Shown here: positions 10,601 to 18,901 of the stretch, piece by piece
How the letters are laid out: each line of letters opens with the position of its first letter
Position numbering within the stretch: the stretch's first letter is position 1
Source of the DNA: Pelotomaculum sp. DTU098
GTDB lineage: Bacteria > Bacillota > Desulfotomaculia > Desulfotomaculales > Pelotomaculaceae
Assembly (NCBI GenBank): GCA_001512635.1
Contig: LFSA01000120.1
Coordinates: 1 to 40,739, forward strand
DNA: 40,739 nt
Direction of reading: 5' to 3'
Notes under the pieces: generated by a model
What the model saw: only the letters and a program-made list of their open reading frames with translations
Database searches by the model: none
Told to the model about the DNA's origin: nothing
Made by a program: the position numbers and the translations under genes

Positions 10601-11125
10601 TTAATACTCCGGCTCAATCAAACCGTAATTCCCGTCTTTTCGTTTATATACAACATTGACCTGCTCTGTTTCAGCATTGGAGAAAACAAAAAAGCTGTGG
10701 CCCAGCAGGTTCATCTGCAGGATGGCCTCATCCACCGACATGGGCTTGATGTTGAAGCGCTTGGTCCGGACTACCTGCGGGGTTTCTTCGTCGAAGGCTA
10801 CCGGAACGGCGATCTTTTGACCGTCGACAAACCTGGCGCCCCTCTTCTGCAGTTTCCCTTTGTACTTGGCGATTTGTTTCTCCAGCTTATCCACTACCAG
10901 GTCTATGGAGGTATACATATCTCCGGTTCTTTCTTCACCCCTGAGAATCATTCCGTTAATCGGAATGGTTACCTCAATGCGATGGGTATCCTTTTCCACC
11001 GTCATTGTGACCTGAGCGTCACCAAAGTTGTCAATATATTTCTCCAATTTGCTGACGCGTTTCACGACATAATCCTTCAGGGCATCCGTTACTTCAATGT
11101 TTCTGCCGCGTACTAGTACTTTCAT
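10601..11125 (-). CDS. hpf: Long-form ribosome hibernation promoting factor
   Basis: Binds the 30S subunit in stationary phase and, through its C-terminal domain, pairs ribosomes into inactive 100S dimers. About 174 residues from the chosen ATG (MKVLVRGRNIEVTDALKDYV). The N-terminal HPF/RaiA domain (about 1-95) is followed by a linker and the C-terminal dimerisation domain (about 115-174: RTKRFNIKPMSVDEAILQMNLLGHSFFVF). AAAGGGGGT suits this ATG (spacing about 8) better than one two codons upstream. A near-perfect sigma-H-type promoter precedes it. Confidence 0.95.
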   Translation of the reverse strand: MKVLVRGRNIEVTDALKDYVVKRVSKLEKYIDNFGDAQVTMTVEKDTHRIEVTIPINGMILRGEERTGDMYTSIDLVVDKLEKQIAKYKGKLQKRGARFVDGQKIAVPVAFDEETPQVVRTKRFNIKPMSVDEAILQMNLLGHSFFVFSNAETEQVNVVYKRKDGNYGLIEPEY

Positions 11126-11163
11126 ACACATGACCCCCTTTAGAGCTCTCTTCCTTTTTTAGT

Positions 11164-11190
11164 ATTCCCCAAATAACCAAAAAATCCTGC
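11164..11190 (-). promoter_or_regulatory. Sigma-H-type promoter of hpf
   Basis: On the minus strand GCAGGATTT (11182-11190), 11 bases, then GGGGAAT (11164-11170). This fits every fixed position of the sigma-H consensus RnAGGAWWW-N11/12-RnnGAAT. It sits about 40 bp before the hpf start. Known parallel: Bacillus hpf (yvyD) is transcribed by sigma-H and sigma-B. Confidence 0.7.
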
Positions 11191-11271
11191 CTTTTCTAAC
11201 CAAGTCAACAGTACTGGTCTAAAAGCAGAACCTGGCACAGAACTTTCTCAAGCGTCCACCAAACAAGAAAA

Positions 11272-11295
11272 ACCCCAGGCAAGCTGGGGTAAATC
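11272..11295 (-). terminator. Terminator of the cold shock gene
   Basis: ACCCCAG (11272-11278) and CTGGGGT (11284-11290) pair around GCAAG; on the minus strand the stem runs into GGGGTTTTTCTTG. It lies 13 bp after the csp stop. Confidence 0.8.
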
Positions 11296-11303
11296 TAGCT
11301 GCT

Positions 11304-11501
11304 CTATAGTTTAACCACGTTGGCCGCCTGGGGCCCACGGGCACCTTCGACGATATCGAATTCAACCTCTTGACCTTCGTTTAAGGTCTTAAAGCCTTCT
11401 TCCTGAATCGCCGAGAAGTGGACAAAAACGTCTCCACCATCCTCCCTCTCGATAAAACCGTATCCTTTTTCCTGGTTAAACCACTTAACCTTACCTAACA
11501 C
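11304..11501 (-). CDS. Cold shock protein (CspA/CspB family)
   Basis: RNA/ssDNA-binding beta-barrel protein of 65 residues, the standard size, acting as an RNA chaperone. RNP1 is KGYGFIE and RNP2 is VFVHFSAI, with the leading [12 protein letters not shown]. The start is GTG with AGGAGGT at good spacing. It is monocistronic: own sigma-A promoter about 50 bp upstream and own terminator downstream. Confidence 0.96.
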   Translation of the reverse strand: MLGKVKWFNQEKGYGFIEREDGGDVFVHFSAIQEEGFKTLNEGQEVEFDIVEGARGPQAANVVKL

Positions 11502-11550
11502 TTACATACCTCCTAGATAATGATGCCGTGGCGTGAACTCACGTATTGAC

Positions 11551-11579
11551 ATCTTAACACTGGTTTCTATCAATGTCAA
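11551..11579 (-). promoter_or_regulatory. Sigma-A promoter of the cold shock gene
   Basis: On the minus strand TTGACA (11574-11579), a 17-base spacer, TAAGAT (11551-11556). The leader is about 43 bases, shorter than the long structured leaders of enterobacterial csp genes. Confidence 0.75.
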
Positions 11580-12002
11580 GCTCTGGTTATAATGATTGAT
11601 TTCTCCAGGAAAAAAATAGAATAGCAACGATTATAAAACTGGCCGGGCTCAAATGTCGAAAATTTTTCTTGACAAATGCTGTTTGTGCACAAGATCCTGT
11701 GGATAATGTTGATAATATTGTTTATAACTTATAAAACAGGCCTCTTATATGTGGGTAAATCATACCCGCGCCAAGAATAATGTAAATTTTTGCAAACAGC
11801 TGGCACGTTTTTTGTTGAAAATCATATAATCCTGGATCAGCCCTTAAGGCAATCCGTCCCTGTAACGCACCCGGCCCCGTCTTATTCTGTCGCCGGGAGA
11901 CCCGTGGTTAAGGCCCCAGCGGCGGATTTTTCTTTTTTAAGAAAGAAAAATTTAAGAAAACAAAAAAACCCGGTTAAAGGGTTTGCGGAAAGATTGCTGT
12001 CG
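11580..12002. other. Gene-free AT-rich stretch with DnaA-box-like sites
   Basis: No coding region is supported. On the plus strand within about 100 bases there are TGTCGAA (11654-11660), TTGACA (11669-11674), the palindrome TTGTGCACAA (11683-11692), a perfect DnaA box TGTGGATAA (11698-11706) and a one-mismatch copy TGTGGGTAA (11750-11758), in AT-rich sequence. No -10 box fits the TTGACA. The comF terminator lies at 11966-11984. Confidence 0.45.
11966..11984 (-). terminator. Terminator of the comF-like gene
   Basis: AAACCC (11966-11971) and GGGTTT (11979-11984) pair around seven bases; on the minus strand the stem is followed by a T-rich run. It lies about 20 bp after the comF stop. Confidence 0.7.
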
Positions 12003-12833
12003 TTATTTAAAAAACCGGACGGAAGCAGCTGAAAGCCCGAAAACCCGGTCTGCTCCGCCCTGAAGGATAACTGCAGCAACTGCCGCCAGAGTGCTGCCGG
12101 TGGTGAAAACATCATCAATAATTAAGACCTTTCTGCCGTAAAGCCGTTCCGGATACCTAACGCTAAAGGCGCCCGCGAGGTTGGCTTCCCGGGCGGAACG
12201 GTTCAATCCCGCCTGGGAGGGGGTTTCAAAATCCTTGGACAATATCCCCCTGTCCACCGCTATTTGCAACCGGTTCCCCACCTCCCCGGCCAGCAGGGCA
12301 GCCTGGTTAAAACCCCTCTGGCGCAGTTTTTCTTTGGACAGGGGCACCGGTAGAATCAGGTCAATCCCAACCCCGGAAAAATACAGTTCGGAGCGAAAGG
12401 CCTCCACCATCAGGGAAGCCAGATGGGGGGCAAGGCTGCGCTGCCCCGCATATTTAAAGCGGTGCAGCACTTCCCTTAAAAAACCTTCGTAAGGCCCGCC
12501 TGCCCTGGCCAGAACAAAAGGCCAGTCCCGCTTCCGGCAGTCCCCGCAAAGCAGCGTGCCTGAGCTGTCCGGCTCCACCCTGCCGGCCGGCAGCCGGCCG
12601 CAGCGCTTACAACTGGTTTCCCCGCGGTAGCCCCGGAGGACGTCCCGGCACGCCCCGCAGACATCCCCCCGGGACGAGGCCCGGCCGCAGAAGGGGCACT
12701 CCGGCCTGGGCGGAAAAATCAGGTTGAGAAAATCGTTCCAGATTGAAGGCAAGAACAGCCCCTCCATAGTTTTCGGTAATGCCGGAAGGGTGATTTGTCC
12801 AAGATTATTTAACCCTACCCTGAAAGTATACAT
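12003..12833 (-). CDS. ComF family phosphoribosyltransferase-like protein
   Basis: ComFC-type protein, up to 276 residues, linked in other bacteria to DNA uptake. Residues about 45-105 carry Cys pairs (CPFCG, CGAC, CKRCG, CGDC) for zinc. The C-terminal half is a phosphoribosyltransferase fold with the PRPP loop VLIIDDVFTTGSTL and the family block LRQRGFNQAALLA. The ATG at 12833 has AGGAT upstream; an ATG at 12767 would match the usual family length better but lacks a binding site. No comFA is adjacent, and the true substrate is not known. Confidence 0.88.
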   Translation of the reverse strand: MYTFRVGLNNLGQITLPALPKTMEGLFLPSIWNDFLNLIFPPRPECPFCGRASSRGDVCGACRDVLRGYRGETSCKRCGRLPAGRVEPDSSGTLLCGDCRKRDWPFVLARAGGPYEGFLREVLHRFKYAGQRSLAPHLASLMVEAFRSELYFSGVGIDLILPVPLSKEKLRQRGFNQAALLAGEVGNRLQIAVDRGILSKDFETPSQAGLNRSAREANLAGAFSVRYPERLYGRKVLIIDDVFTTGSTLAAVAAVILQGGADRVFGLSAASVRFFK

Positions 12834-12941
12834 TAATCATCCTACTGATGGTGCTGCCTCAGCAGCATTGTTGTCTACCCTGAAAAATTCTCTTAAATTT
12901 TTCCGTCCTTTACGCCGGTGCCGCGCCAGCAGCAAGGTTAC

Positions 12942-14645
12942 CTAACTGGAAGGGGAAATTTTAAGGGGTACGGCTGCTGTCTCAACCCTGTCCCCTCCCT
13001 GCTCCTGGGCTTTTTCCAGGGCCCGCTGGGCGGCTTTGAACAGGCCTTCGGCATCACCGGCGTCCTGCGGAAACTCAGCAATACCGATACTGACGGTTAT
13101 CCGGGCTGAACGCCCCTCCTTTTTCAGGAAGGCATGGTCGCGCACCGCATACCGGATGTCTTCAGCCAGCTCGTGCAACCGGTTGCCCCGGGCGCCGGGA
13201 AAAAAAAGGATAAATTCGTCCCCCCCATAGCGCGCCACCAGGTCATCTCGCCGGTTTTCCTTTTCAATCAAGGAGCCCAGCTCGGCCAGCAGCCGCTCCC
13301 CGGACTTTCGCCCGTAGCTTTTATTGAATCTCTTAAAATTATCAATATCAACCAAGGCCAGGCCAGACGGGTACCCTTCCTCCCTTGAGCTGGCCAGGGC
13401 CTTCTCCACCTTTTCGTTAAAAACATCGAAGCGGAGCAATCCTGTCAGGGGGTCCCGGGCCAGGACCCGGGTCATCCTATCTTTGATGATGGTGTTTTCC
13501 ACGCTAATGGCCGCCTGCCCGCACAGAATAGCTAATATATGCAGGTGCTTCTCATCAAAGGCATAGGGACGCTTGTCCCCAAGAACGACAAGCCCCAGGG
13601 CCTCCTGTCCCGCATAGAGGGGAACAACCAGGAGCGAGCGCATGACCCGGGTAAAGCCCATGTCACCCTTAACCCGGGGATCTGACCTGGAATCGTCAAT
13701 AAGCTCCGGTTTGCCGCTCTCCAAAACTGTGCCTGTGAGCCCTTCCCCCAGATAAACCGCTGTGGAACGAATCTGGCTTGAGTAAGAACCGGCCGCCGCT
13801 ACCGGGTAATAGGCCCCTCTTTCCCCGGACTGCAGGTAACCCGCCGCGCTGTGGAAGGGTATGGCTTTTCTGGCGCTTTTCAAGACCTGTTCCAGAACCT
13901 GGGCAGGCCCCGGGTTGCCTTCCAAAAAGCGGGCAGCTTCATAGAAGGAAGTTAACTCCTGATTGGCTACTTGAAGCTGGACATAGTAACGGAGAATAAC
14001 CTGAAGCCCCAGGACGGAGACAAAAAGGACCAGGAGGCCGGTCAATCCGGTAAACTGGTAGACCATGGCGACCAACAGGCCCAGGGGTACTGTATAAAGG
14101 TAGGTCAATCCGTCCCACTTGAGGGTATCCAGCCAGGTCACCCCGGGCAAGGGGCGCCTTTTGGGAAGCAAGTAAAGATGAACCAGCAAGTGATTGATAA
14201 TTATATAGGTTATGGTAAAGGCACCCAGGGGAAGCGCATTGCCAATACTGACCAGCCCTGGCTCCCCTCCGCAGGCCGAAAAGGCATGGGATGCTGCCAG
14301 CACCGCCAGAACATACTGGGAAGAGTTAAAAAGGGTTGTCCGCAGGGGATTTCCCCTGTTGACTATGCCCTGCCCCAAGAGGGTGGCAAGCCAGCCAACC
14401 CAGGCTGCCGCTGCCGGACCATGAATTAAAAAGACAGACAAGACCAGGATATAGCTGCCTGAAAGCTGCCCATGGGGAAAAGGCACCGCCAGCCACTCGG
14501 CCAGCACCCCGAGGAGGATAATCAGCAGCAGCTCACGGGCCTTGTCCAGCTCCAGTTCGGGAAACAGAAGGACTAGCTGCCAGGTAGCCAGGCCCAGTAC
14601 AAGCCAGAGATAGAGGATATGGGCATTTCCCTGTTTTTCCCGCAA
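12942..14645 (-). CDS. Membrane GAF-GGDEF diguanylate cyclase
   Basis: Makes cyclic di-GMP from two GTP, 567 residues. Residues about 8-230 hold seven or so hydrophobic segments, a MASE-like sensory membrane domain. A GAF domain follows (about 245-400: GEGLTGTVLESGKPELIDD, VVPLYAGQEALG), then a GGDEF domain (about 405-555) with an intact ARYGGDEF active site and an RRDD inhibitory (I-site) motif five residues before it. No EAL domain is present. The start is TTG with GAGGTGGG upstream. The ligand of the sensory part is unknown. c-di-GMP often controls exopolysaccharide output, and such genes lie nearby, but the link is inferred. Confidence 0.93.
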   Translation of the reverse strand: MREKQGNAHILYLWLVLGLATWQLVLLFPELELDKARELLLIILLGVLAEWLAVPFPHGQLSGSYILVLSVFLIHGPAAAAWVGWLATLLGQGIVNRGNPLRTTLFNSSQYVLAVLAASHAFSACGGEPGLVSIGNALPLGAFTITYIIINHLLVHLYLLPKRRPLPGVTWLDTLKWDGLTYLYTVPLGLLVAMVYQFTGLTGLLVLFVSVLGLQVILRYYVQLQVANQELTSFYEAARFLEGNPGPAQVLEQVLKSARKAIPFHSAAGYLQSGERGAYYPVAAAGSYSSQIRSTAVYLGEGLTGTVLESGKPELIDDSRSDPRVKGDMGFTRVMRSLLVVPLYAGQEALGLVVLGDKRPYAFDEKHLHILAILCGQAAISVENTIIKDRMTRVLARDPLTGLLRFDVFNEKVEKALASSREEGYPSGLALVDIDNFKRFNKSYGRKSGERLLAELGSLIEKENRRDDLVARYGGDEFILFFPGARGNRLHELAEDIRYAVRDHAFLKKEGRSARITVSIGIAEFPQDAGDAEGLFKAAQRALEKAQEQGGDRVETAAVPLKISPSS

Positions 14646-14664
14646 AGCATCCCACCTCGCATGG

Positions 14665-15126
14665 TTATTTCGACAAACCTTGGGATTTACCTGCGCTAAA
14701 TTGAATCAGAGGGTAAAAGAAGCCGGCGTTATACAGGACCTTTCCCTCCAGTTTCCGCAAGTCTATATACAGGTAACCCGCTTCCCCTTTGGCCATACCA
14801 GTCTCCCCGGCCGGATAACCGTTCCCTGCGCCATTGGACTGGACCTTCAGGGGATAGTACCTGCTCATCACTTCCAGCAATGCCACTGTACCGTCCCTGG
14901 AACCGCTGTCCCTAACCAGTACTTCTAGCCGCGGTATATTTTGCAGCTTGCGGAAAAGTTTCCTGAAAAAACCCTCCAGCCAGGGCTCCTGGTCCTGCAC
15001 GAGGAAAGCCAGCCGGACCCGGCCGGCACCGGCACCGTGCTCACTTTGCTCATTTTGGACCAGTTTCCACAGGTGATAAAGCCCCGCAACCAGCACCAGG
15101 AGCAATGAGGAAATAAGAAGACACAT
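14665..15126 (-). CDS. Membrane-anchored stunted glycosyltransferase-like protein
   Basis: Small protein of 153 residues of unproven function. Residues 2-20 form an N-terminal membrane segment (LLISSLLLVLVAGLYHL). Residues about 36-95 resemble the start of a GT-A family 2 glycosyltransferase, with VRLAFLVQDQEPWLEGF and LEVLVRDSGSRDGTVALLEV, the place of the nucleotide-binding VDDGSxDGT motif. The rest of the catalytic domain (DxD, acceptor site) is missing: the chain ends about 60 residues later. There is no frameshift; the gene is compact with its own binding site (GAGGGG). A non-catalytic role is possible. It ends 19 bp upstream of the cyclase start, so the two probably share a transcript. 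Confidence 0.7.
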   Translation of the reverse strand: MCLLISSLLLVLVAGLYHLWKLVQNEQSEHGAGAGRVRLAFLVQDQEPWLEGFFRKLFRKLQNIPRLEVLVRDSGSRDGTVALLEVMSRYYPLKVQSNGAGNGYPAGETGMAKGEAGYLYIDLRKLEGKVLYNAGFFYPLIQFSAGKSQGLSK

Positions 15127-15417
15127 GAGAAACCATTCCCCTCTGGCAGAACATACTGATACTGTACCTTATGCGGGTTCTGCCCAGGGGGTGCTCAAGG
15201 ACCCTTTGGCAAACCTTAAAAGATTATAAGGAGCCTGTCAACTTTTTACCAGGGAAAAAGGATAGGCTAAAGGATTGGGATAATATAATATCTCCTTCAC
15301 AGCATAAAAGGGGTTTTCTAAAATTGCCGTCCCGCGCAATTCCCTAAGTACCAGAAAACCATCCCCCGGAAACAGCAAAGGTTCAAAGGGGACATCCCCA
15401 TGGCTCCCTATAATAGA
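15127..15417. other. Stretch between metK and the GT-like gene
   Basis: Holds a possible promoter for the downstream genes at 15213-15241. An open minus-strand frame ends at TGA 15238-15240 and runs back through about 60 codons with protein-like composition (contains FLVLRELRGTAILENPF), but no ATG and no ribosome binding site serve it. It could be an unrecognised small gene with a TTG start (15378) or chance. Confidence 0.35.
15213..15241 (-). promoter_or_regulatory. Possible promoter of the GT-like/cyclase genes
   Basis: Minus strand TTGACA (15236-15241), 17-base spacer, weak -10 TAAGGT (15213-15218), about 90 bp before the start at 15126. Confidence 0.35.
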
Positions 15418-15440
15418 AAAACCGGGAGAATTTCCCGGCT
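15418..15440 (-). terminator. Terminator of metK
   Basis: CCGGGA (15422-15427) and TCCCGG (15433-15438) pair around five bases, extended by A/T pairs; on the minus strand the stem runs into TTTTTC, about 25 bp after the metK stop. Confidence 0.8.
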
Positions 15441-15462
15441 TTTATCATAAGCTTGTTGTCCT

Positions 15463-16653
15463 TTAAAGCCCGGCATCGCGCCGTAAAGCTTCCGCCTTGT
15501 CCGTGCGCTCCCAGGGCAGGTCCAGGTCGCTCCTGCCAAAGTGACCGTATTTAGCCACCTGCTTGTAGATTGGGCGCCGCAAATCCAGGTCCCTGATGAT
15601 AGCTGCCGGCCGCAGGTCGAAATGCTTGCGCACCAGTTCCACCAGGAAGCCGTTGTCCACTTTACCGGTACCGAAGGTCTCCACCCTGAGCGATACCGGG
15701 CGGGCTACGCCGATGGCGTAGGCCACCTGAAATTCGCACTTGTCGGCCAGTCCGGCGGCCACGATGTTCTTGGCCACATAACGGGCGGCATAACTGGCGG
15801 AGCGGTCCACCTTGGTGGGATCCTTTCCGGAAAAAGCCCCCCCTCCGTGACGGGCCATCCCGCCGTAGGTATCAACAATGATTTTACGGCCGGTCAGGCC
15901 GGTGTCTCCCTGGGGACCGCCAATCACAAAACGGCCGGTGGGATTCACAAAGATCCGCGTGTCCTTGTCCAGCAGTTCAGGCGGGACCACCGGCTTAATC
16001 ACCTCGTCGATAACATCCCTTCTAATAATGTCCAGGGTTATTTTGGGGTGGTGCTGGGTCGAGACGACGATAGTGTCTACTCGGACCGGCCGGTCTTCTT
16101 CGTATTCCACCGTAACTTGCGTTTTCCCGTCTGGCCGGAGGTAGGGGATTACCTTGCTCTTGCGGACATCCGCCAGGCGTTTGGCCAGACGATGGGCCAG
16201 GGAAATGGGCAGGGGCATTAACTCCGGTGTTTCGTTGCTGGCGTAGCCGAACATCATCCCCTGATCGCCGGCGCCCGTCGCCTCAAGCTCATCCTCGATC
16301 TCCTGCAGCCCGCGGACCTCAATAGCCCGGTCCACCCCCATGGCAATATCACTGGACTGCTCGTCAATAGCGGTAAGCACAGCGCATGTATCACCATCAA
16401 AGCCGTACTTGGCCCGGGTGTAGCCGATATCACGGACCGTTTCCCGGACCACACTGGGAATATCCACATAACAGTTGCAGGTTATTTCACCGCTCACCAG
16501 GACCAGGCCAGTGGTAACCATGGTTTCACAGGCCACACGTGCTAACGGGTCCTTTGCGAGAATGGCATCCAGTACTGCGTCTGAGATCTGGTCGGCAATC
16601 TTGTCGGGGTGCCCTTCGGTTACGGATTCAGATGTAAAAAGCCGCCTGGTCAT
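15463..16653 (-). CDS. metK: S-adenosylmethionine synthetase
   Basis: Makes S-adenosylmethionine from methionine and ATP, 396 residues, full length. The start [22 protein letters not shown], the GAGDQG(M)MFGYA methionine/ATP block and the P-loop-like [23 protein letters not shown] block (here [19 protein letters not shown]) are all present. AAGGAGG precedes the ATG. It is monocistronic with its own promoter and terminator. No S-box (SAM-I) riboswitch was recognised in the roughly 115-base leader, only a hairpin (CCTC TGTTTA GAGG). Confidence 0.98.
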   Translation of the reverse strand: MTRRLFTSESVTEGHPDKIADQISDAVLDAILAKDPLARVACETMVTTGLVLVSGEITCNCYVDIPSVVRETVRDIGYTRAKYGFDGDTCAVLTAIDEQSSDIAMGVDRAIEVRGLQEIEDELEATGAGDQGMMFGYASNETPELMPLPISLAHRLAKRLADVRKSKVIPYLRPDGKTQVTVEYEEDRPVRVDTIVVSTQHHPKITLDIIRRDVIDEVIKPVVPPELLDKDTRIFVNPTGRFVIGGPQGDTGLTGRKIIVDTYGGMARHGGGAFSGKDPTKVDRSASYAARYVAKNIVAAGLADKCEFQVAYAIGVARPVSLRVETFGTGKVDNGFLVELVRKHFDLRPAAIIRDLDLRRPIYKQVAKYGHFGRSDLDLPWERTDKAEALRRDAGL

Positions 16654-16768
16654 TAATCTTAACCTCCTTGCTGAAAGTACAAGCCAGGAACATAAAGGAA
16701 ACCTCTAAACAGAGGTTTTTCAAGGGGTCTTTAGGCTCCTCTGGCCTGATTCACCAGGAATCCAGTTT

Positions 16769-16798
16769 ATTCTAACAAAACAGCCCGATAATTGTCAA
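16769..16798 (-). promoter_or_regulatory. Sigma-A promoter of metK
   Basis: Minus strand TTGACA (16793-16798), 18-base spacer, TAGAAT (16769-16774). Confidence 0.7.
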
Positions 16799-16911
16799 TC
16801 TAAGCCGGCAAGACGCGTGATTAGAAAGGTTACCCCCTTCTCCAGTTTGTCCCTGTTCAAAAAAAATAATGCCCAGACACCACACACCCCGGGCTCCGGT
16901 GCCCGTTTGGT

Positions 16912-17148
16912 CTAGTCCACTTCGACCAGGACGGTATGCACCCCGACTTTCCTTACCTTTTCCCAGGGAACAATTAAATCACTGCCGGCGTTCAACAGTT
17001 TGAAATACTTCCTTTCCCCGGCCAGCACCAGGGAAAGCACCTGCCCGCTTTCCAGATCAATATATACATCCTTTACGGGCCCCAGTCTGGCCCCGTCAAC
17101 GAGATTGATGATATCCCGCTGCGCCAGCTCGGAAATCCTGAACTGCAA
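16912..17148 (-). CDS. YlmC/YmxH family PRC-barrel protein
   Basis: Small PRC-barrel protein of about 78 residues, a family common in spore formers and often annotated as sporulation-linked; its molecular role is not known. The barrel signature is seen in FRISELAQRDIINLVDGARLG and VKDVYIDLESGQVLSLVL. The chosen start is TTG at 17148, about 8 bases after AAGGAGG; a GTG three codons earlier would directly abut the binding site and is less likely. It stands alone between metK and murJ. Confidence 0.8.
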   Translation of the reverse strand: MQFRISELAQRDIINLVDGARLGPVKDVYIDLESGQVLSLVLAGERKYFKLLNAGSDLIVPWEKVRKVGVHTVLVEVD

Positions 17149-17240
17149 GGCGGCCACCTCCTTTTCACCAGATTATGTGCACTCCGGGGAAAAGGTGACG
17201 GCTTTCCCTGATCCTTTAAGCGGGGCAGCTGTCAATTATT

Positions 17241-18800
17241 TCAATGTTTCCTCCGGGCCAGGGCCACCTCCCTGGCAGTCCTGAAAATACGCCGGGCATC
17301 CTCTCCGCACAGGGCCAGGAGAGCACCGGCATAAACAAGAATCCCGGCTGTTATGGCCAGGCCCACCTGGAGCAGCAGGCCGGCGAAGCCCTGGACCCGC
17401 GCAGCCAGCGCCCCGTTTACCGCGTAGCTGGCAATGGCCATGATCCCGGCGGAAAGCAGGATGATCAGAGTAAATTTGAAAAGCCCGCCCTCCCGCAGTC
17501 CGGGTATTTTCCTTTTTAGAAACTCCAGGAGCAGGACCAGGTAGGTCAGGTTAGCCAGGGAATTAGCCAGGGCCAGGCCGGCGTGTTGGAGATAGCGGAT
17601 GAAAAACAGGCTCAGGATCAGGTTGACGGCTACCATGACCAGACCCAGCTTGACCGGCGTACGGGTGTCCTGCAAAGCGTAAAAACCCCGGGTTAAAAGG
17701 ATGGCAGATGCCTGTCCCACCAGGCCCACGGCATAAAAGAAAAGGGCTGCCGCGGTCATGGCCGAGGCCACTTGATCAAAGGCTCCGCGCTCAAAAACGA
17801 GCCTTACAATGGGCCGGCTTAAAACCATCAGACCCACACTGGCCGGAATGATCCCGGCCATGACTACCTTCATGGAGGCAAGCAAAATTTTGGCCAGGTC
17901 TTCCCGGTCACCCCTGGCCGCCCAGCCGGAAAGGGTGGGGAAAACCGCCGTGCCCAGGGCCAGGACGAACAGGCTCACAGGAAACTGGATCAGCCGGTCG
18001 GCATAGCTCAGGGCGGAGATGCTGCCCTCCGGCAGCCACGAAGCCAGCACCCCGTTGATGTAGACGTTGGCCTGGTTAACAGCGACGCCAACGGCCGCAG
18101 GCAGGGCCAGGATGTAGACCTTATGCACGCCCGGGTGACGGATGTCAAGGGCCAGGCGGAACCTGAAACCGGTCTTTAGCAGGATGGGTAACTGCACAAG
18201 GGCCATGGCCGCCATGGCCAGGACGGTACCCAGGGCCAGTCCCTGAATGCCGTACCAGCTCCCGAGGGTTAAGGCTGAAATAATGATGAAGATGTTGTTT
18301 ACCGAAGTGCTGAAAGCAGGCAGGCCAAAAATATTATTGGCGTTTAAAAGGTTGGTAAAAAGCGAAGCAAGCGCCGCAAAAATCATCAGCGGCAGCACAA
18401 TCCGGACCAGCTCCACCGTCAAAGCCTGGATCGCCCCCTGAAAACCGGGGGCTACCAGCTTGATCAGGAGGGGGGCGCCGGCTATACCCAGGATTGACGC
18501 CGCCAGAAAAAACAGGGTGACCAGGATCAAGACCGTGTTGAATATTTTCCAGGCTTCTTTTCTTTCTCCTCTGGCGGCATACTCGCTATACACCGGGACA
18601 ACCACCGTTACCAGGGCCCCGCTGACGATAGCAAAAAGCATATTGGGCATTTTCAAGGCCATCTGGTAGGCGTCAATTAAGTCACCGGCGCCGAATTGAC
18701 GGGCAATCACAACGTCCCGGAGCAGCCCCAGGAACCTGGACATCAAGTTAAAAAAGGCGATCAGAAGCGTCGCCTTGAAAATAAATTTGCCGGTTGTCAT
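17241..18800 (-). CDS. murJ: Lipid II flippase MurJ (MviN)
   Basis: Polytopic MOP-superfamily membrane protein, 519 residues with about 14 membrane segments. It moves lipid-linked peptidoglycan precursor across the membrane. Family landmarks are FNLMSRFLGLLRDVVIARQFGAGDLIDAYQ at the N-terminus (essential Arg and Asp), YADRLIQFPVSLFVLALGTAVFPTLS, and FYALQDTRTPVK. The start ATG has no good ribosome binding site. Because the surrounding genes make other lipid-linked glycans, a role as a flippase for another undecaprenyl-linked sugar cannot be excluded. Confidence 0.92.
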   Translation of the reverse strand: MTTGKFIFKATLLIAFFNLMSRFLGLLRDVVIARQFGAGDLIDAYQMALKMPNMLFAIVSGALVTVVVPVYSEYAARGERKEAWKIFNTVLILVTLFFLAASILGIAGAPLLIKLVAPGFQGAIQALTVELVRIVLPLMIFAALASLFTNLLNANNIFGLPAFSTSVNNIFIIISALTLGSWYGIQGLALGTVLAMAAMALVQLPILLKTGFRFRLALDIRHPGVHKVYILALPAAVGVAVNQANVYINGVLASWLPEGSISALSYADRLIQFPVSLFVLALGTAVFPTLSGWAARGDREDLAKILLASMKVVMAGIIPASVGLMVLSRPIVRLVFERGAFDQVASAMTAAALFFYAVGLVGQASAILLTRGFYALQDTRTPVKLGLVMVAVNLILSLFFIRYLQHAGLALANSLANLTYLVLLLEFLKRKIPGLREGGLFKFTLIILLSAGIMAIASYAVNGALAARVQGFAGLLLQVGLAITAGILVYAGALLALCGEDARRIFRTAREVALARRKH

Positions 18801-18901
18801 GAATAATTATCAACACCGCTAAAAAATTTCCTTAAATCTTTTTATTTCTACAGAACAACCGCAATTTCCTTTTTTTTAGCTCAAACTCATTCTCTTTTCC
18901 C

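Noticed and set aside
11669..11697. Plus-strand promoter starting at TTGACA 11669
   Set aside because: No -10 box at 16-18 bases and no gene downstream on that strand.
16654..16800. S-box or other SAM riboswitch before metK
   Set aside because: The conserved S-box core elements are not found; only a short hairpin lies in the leader.
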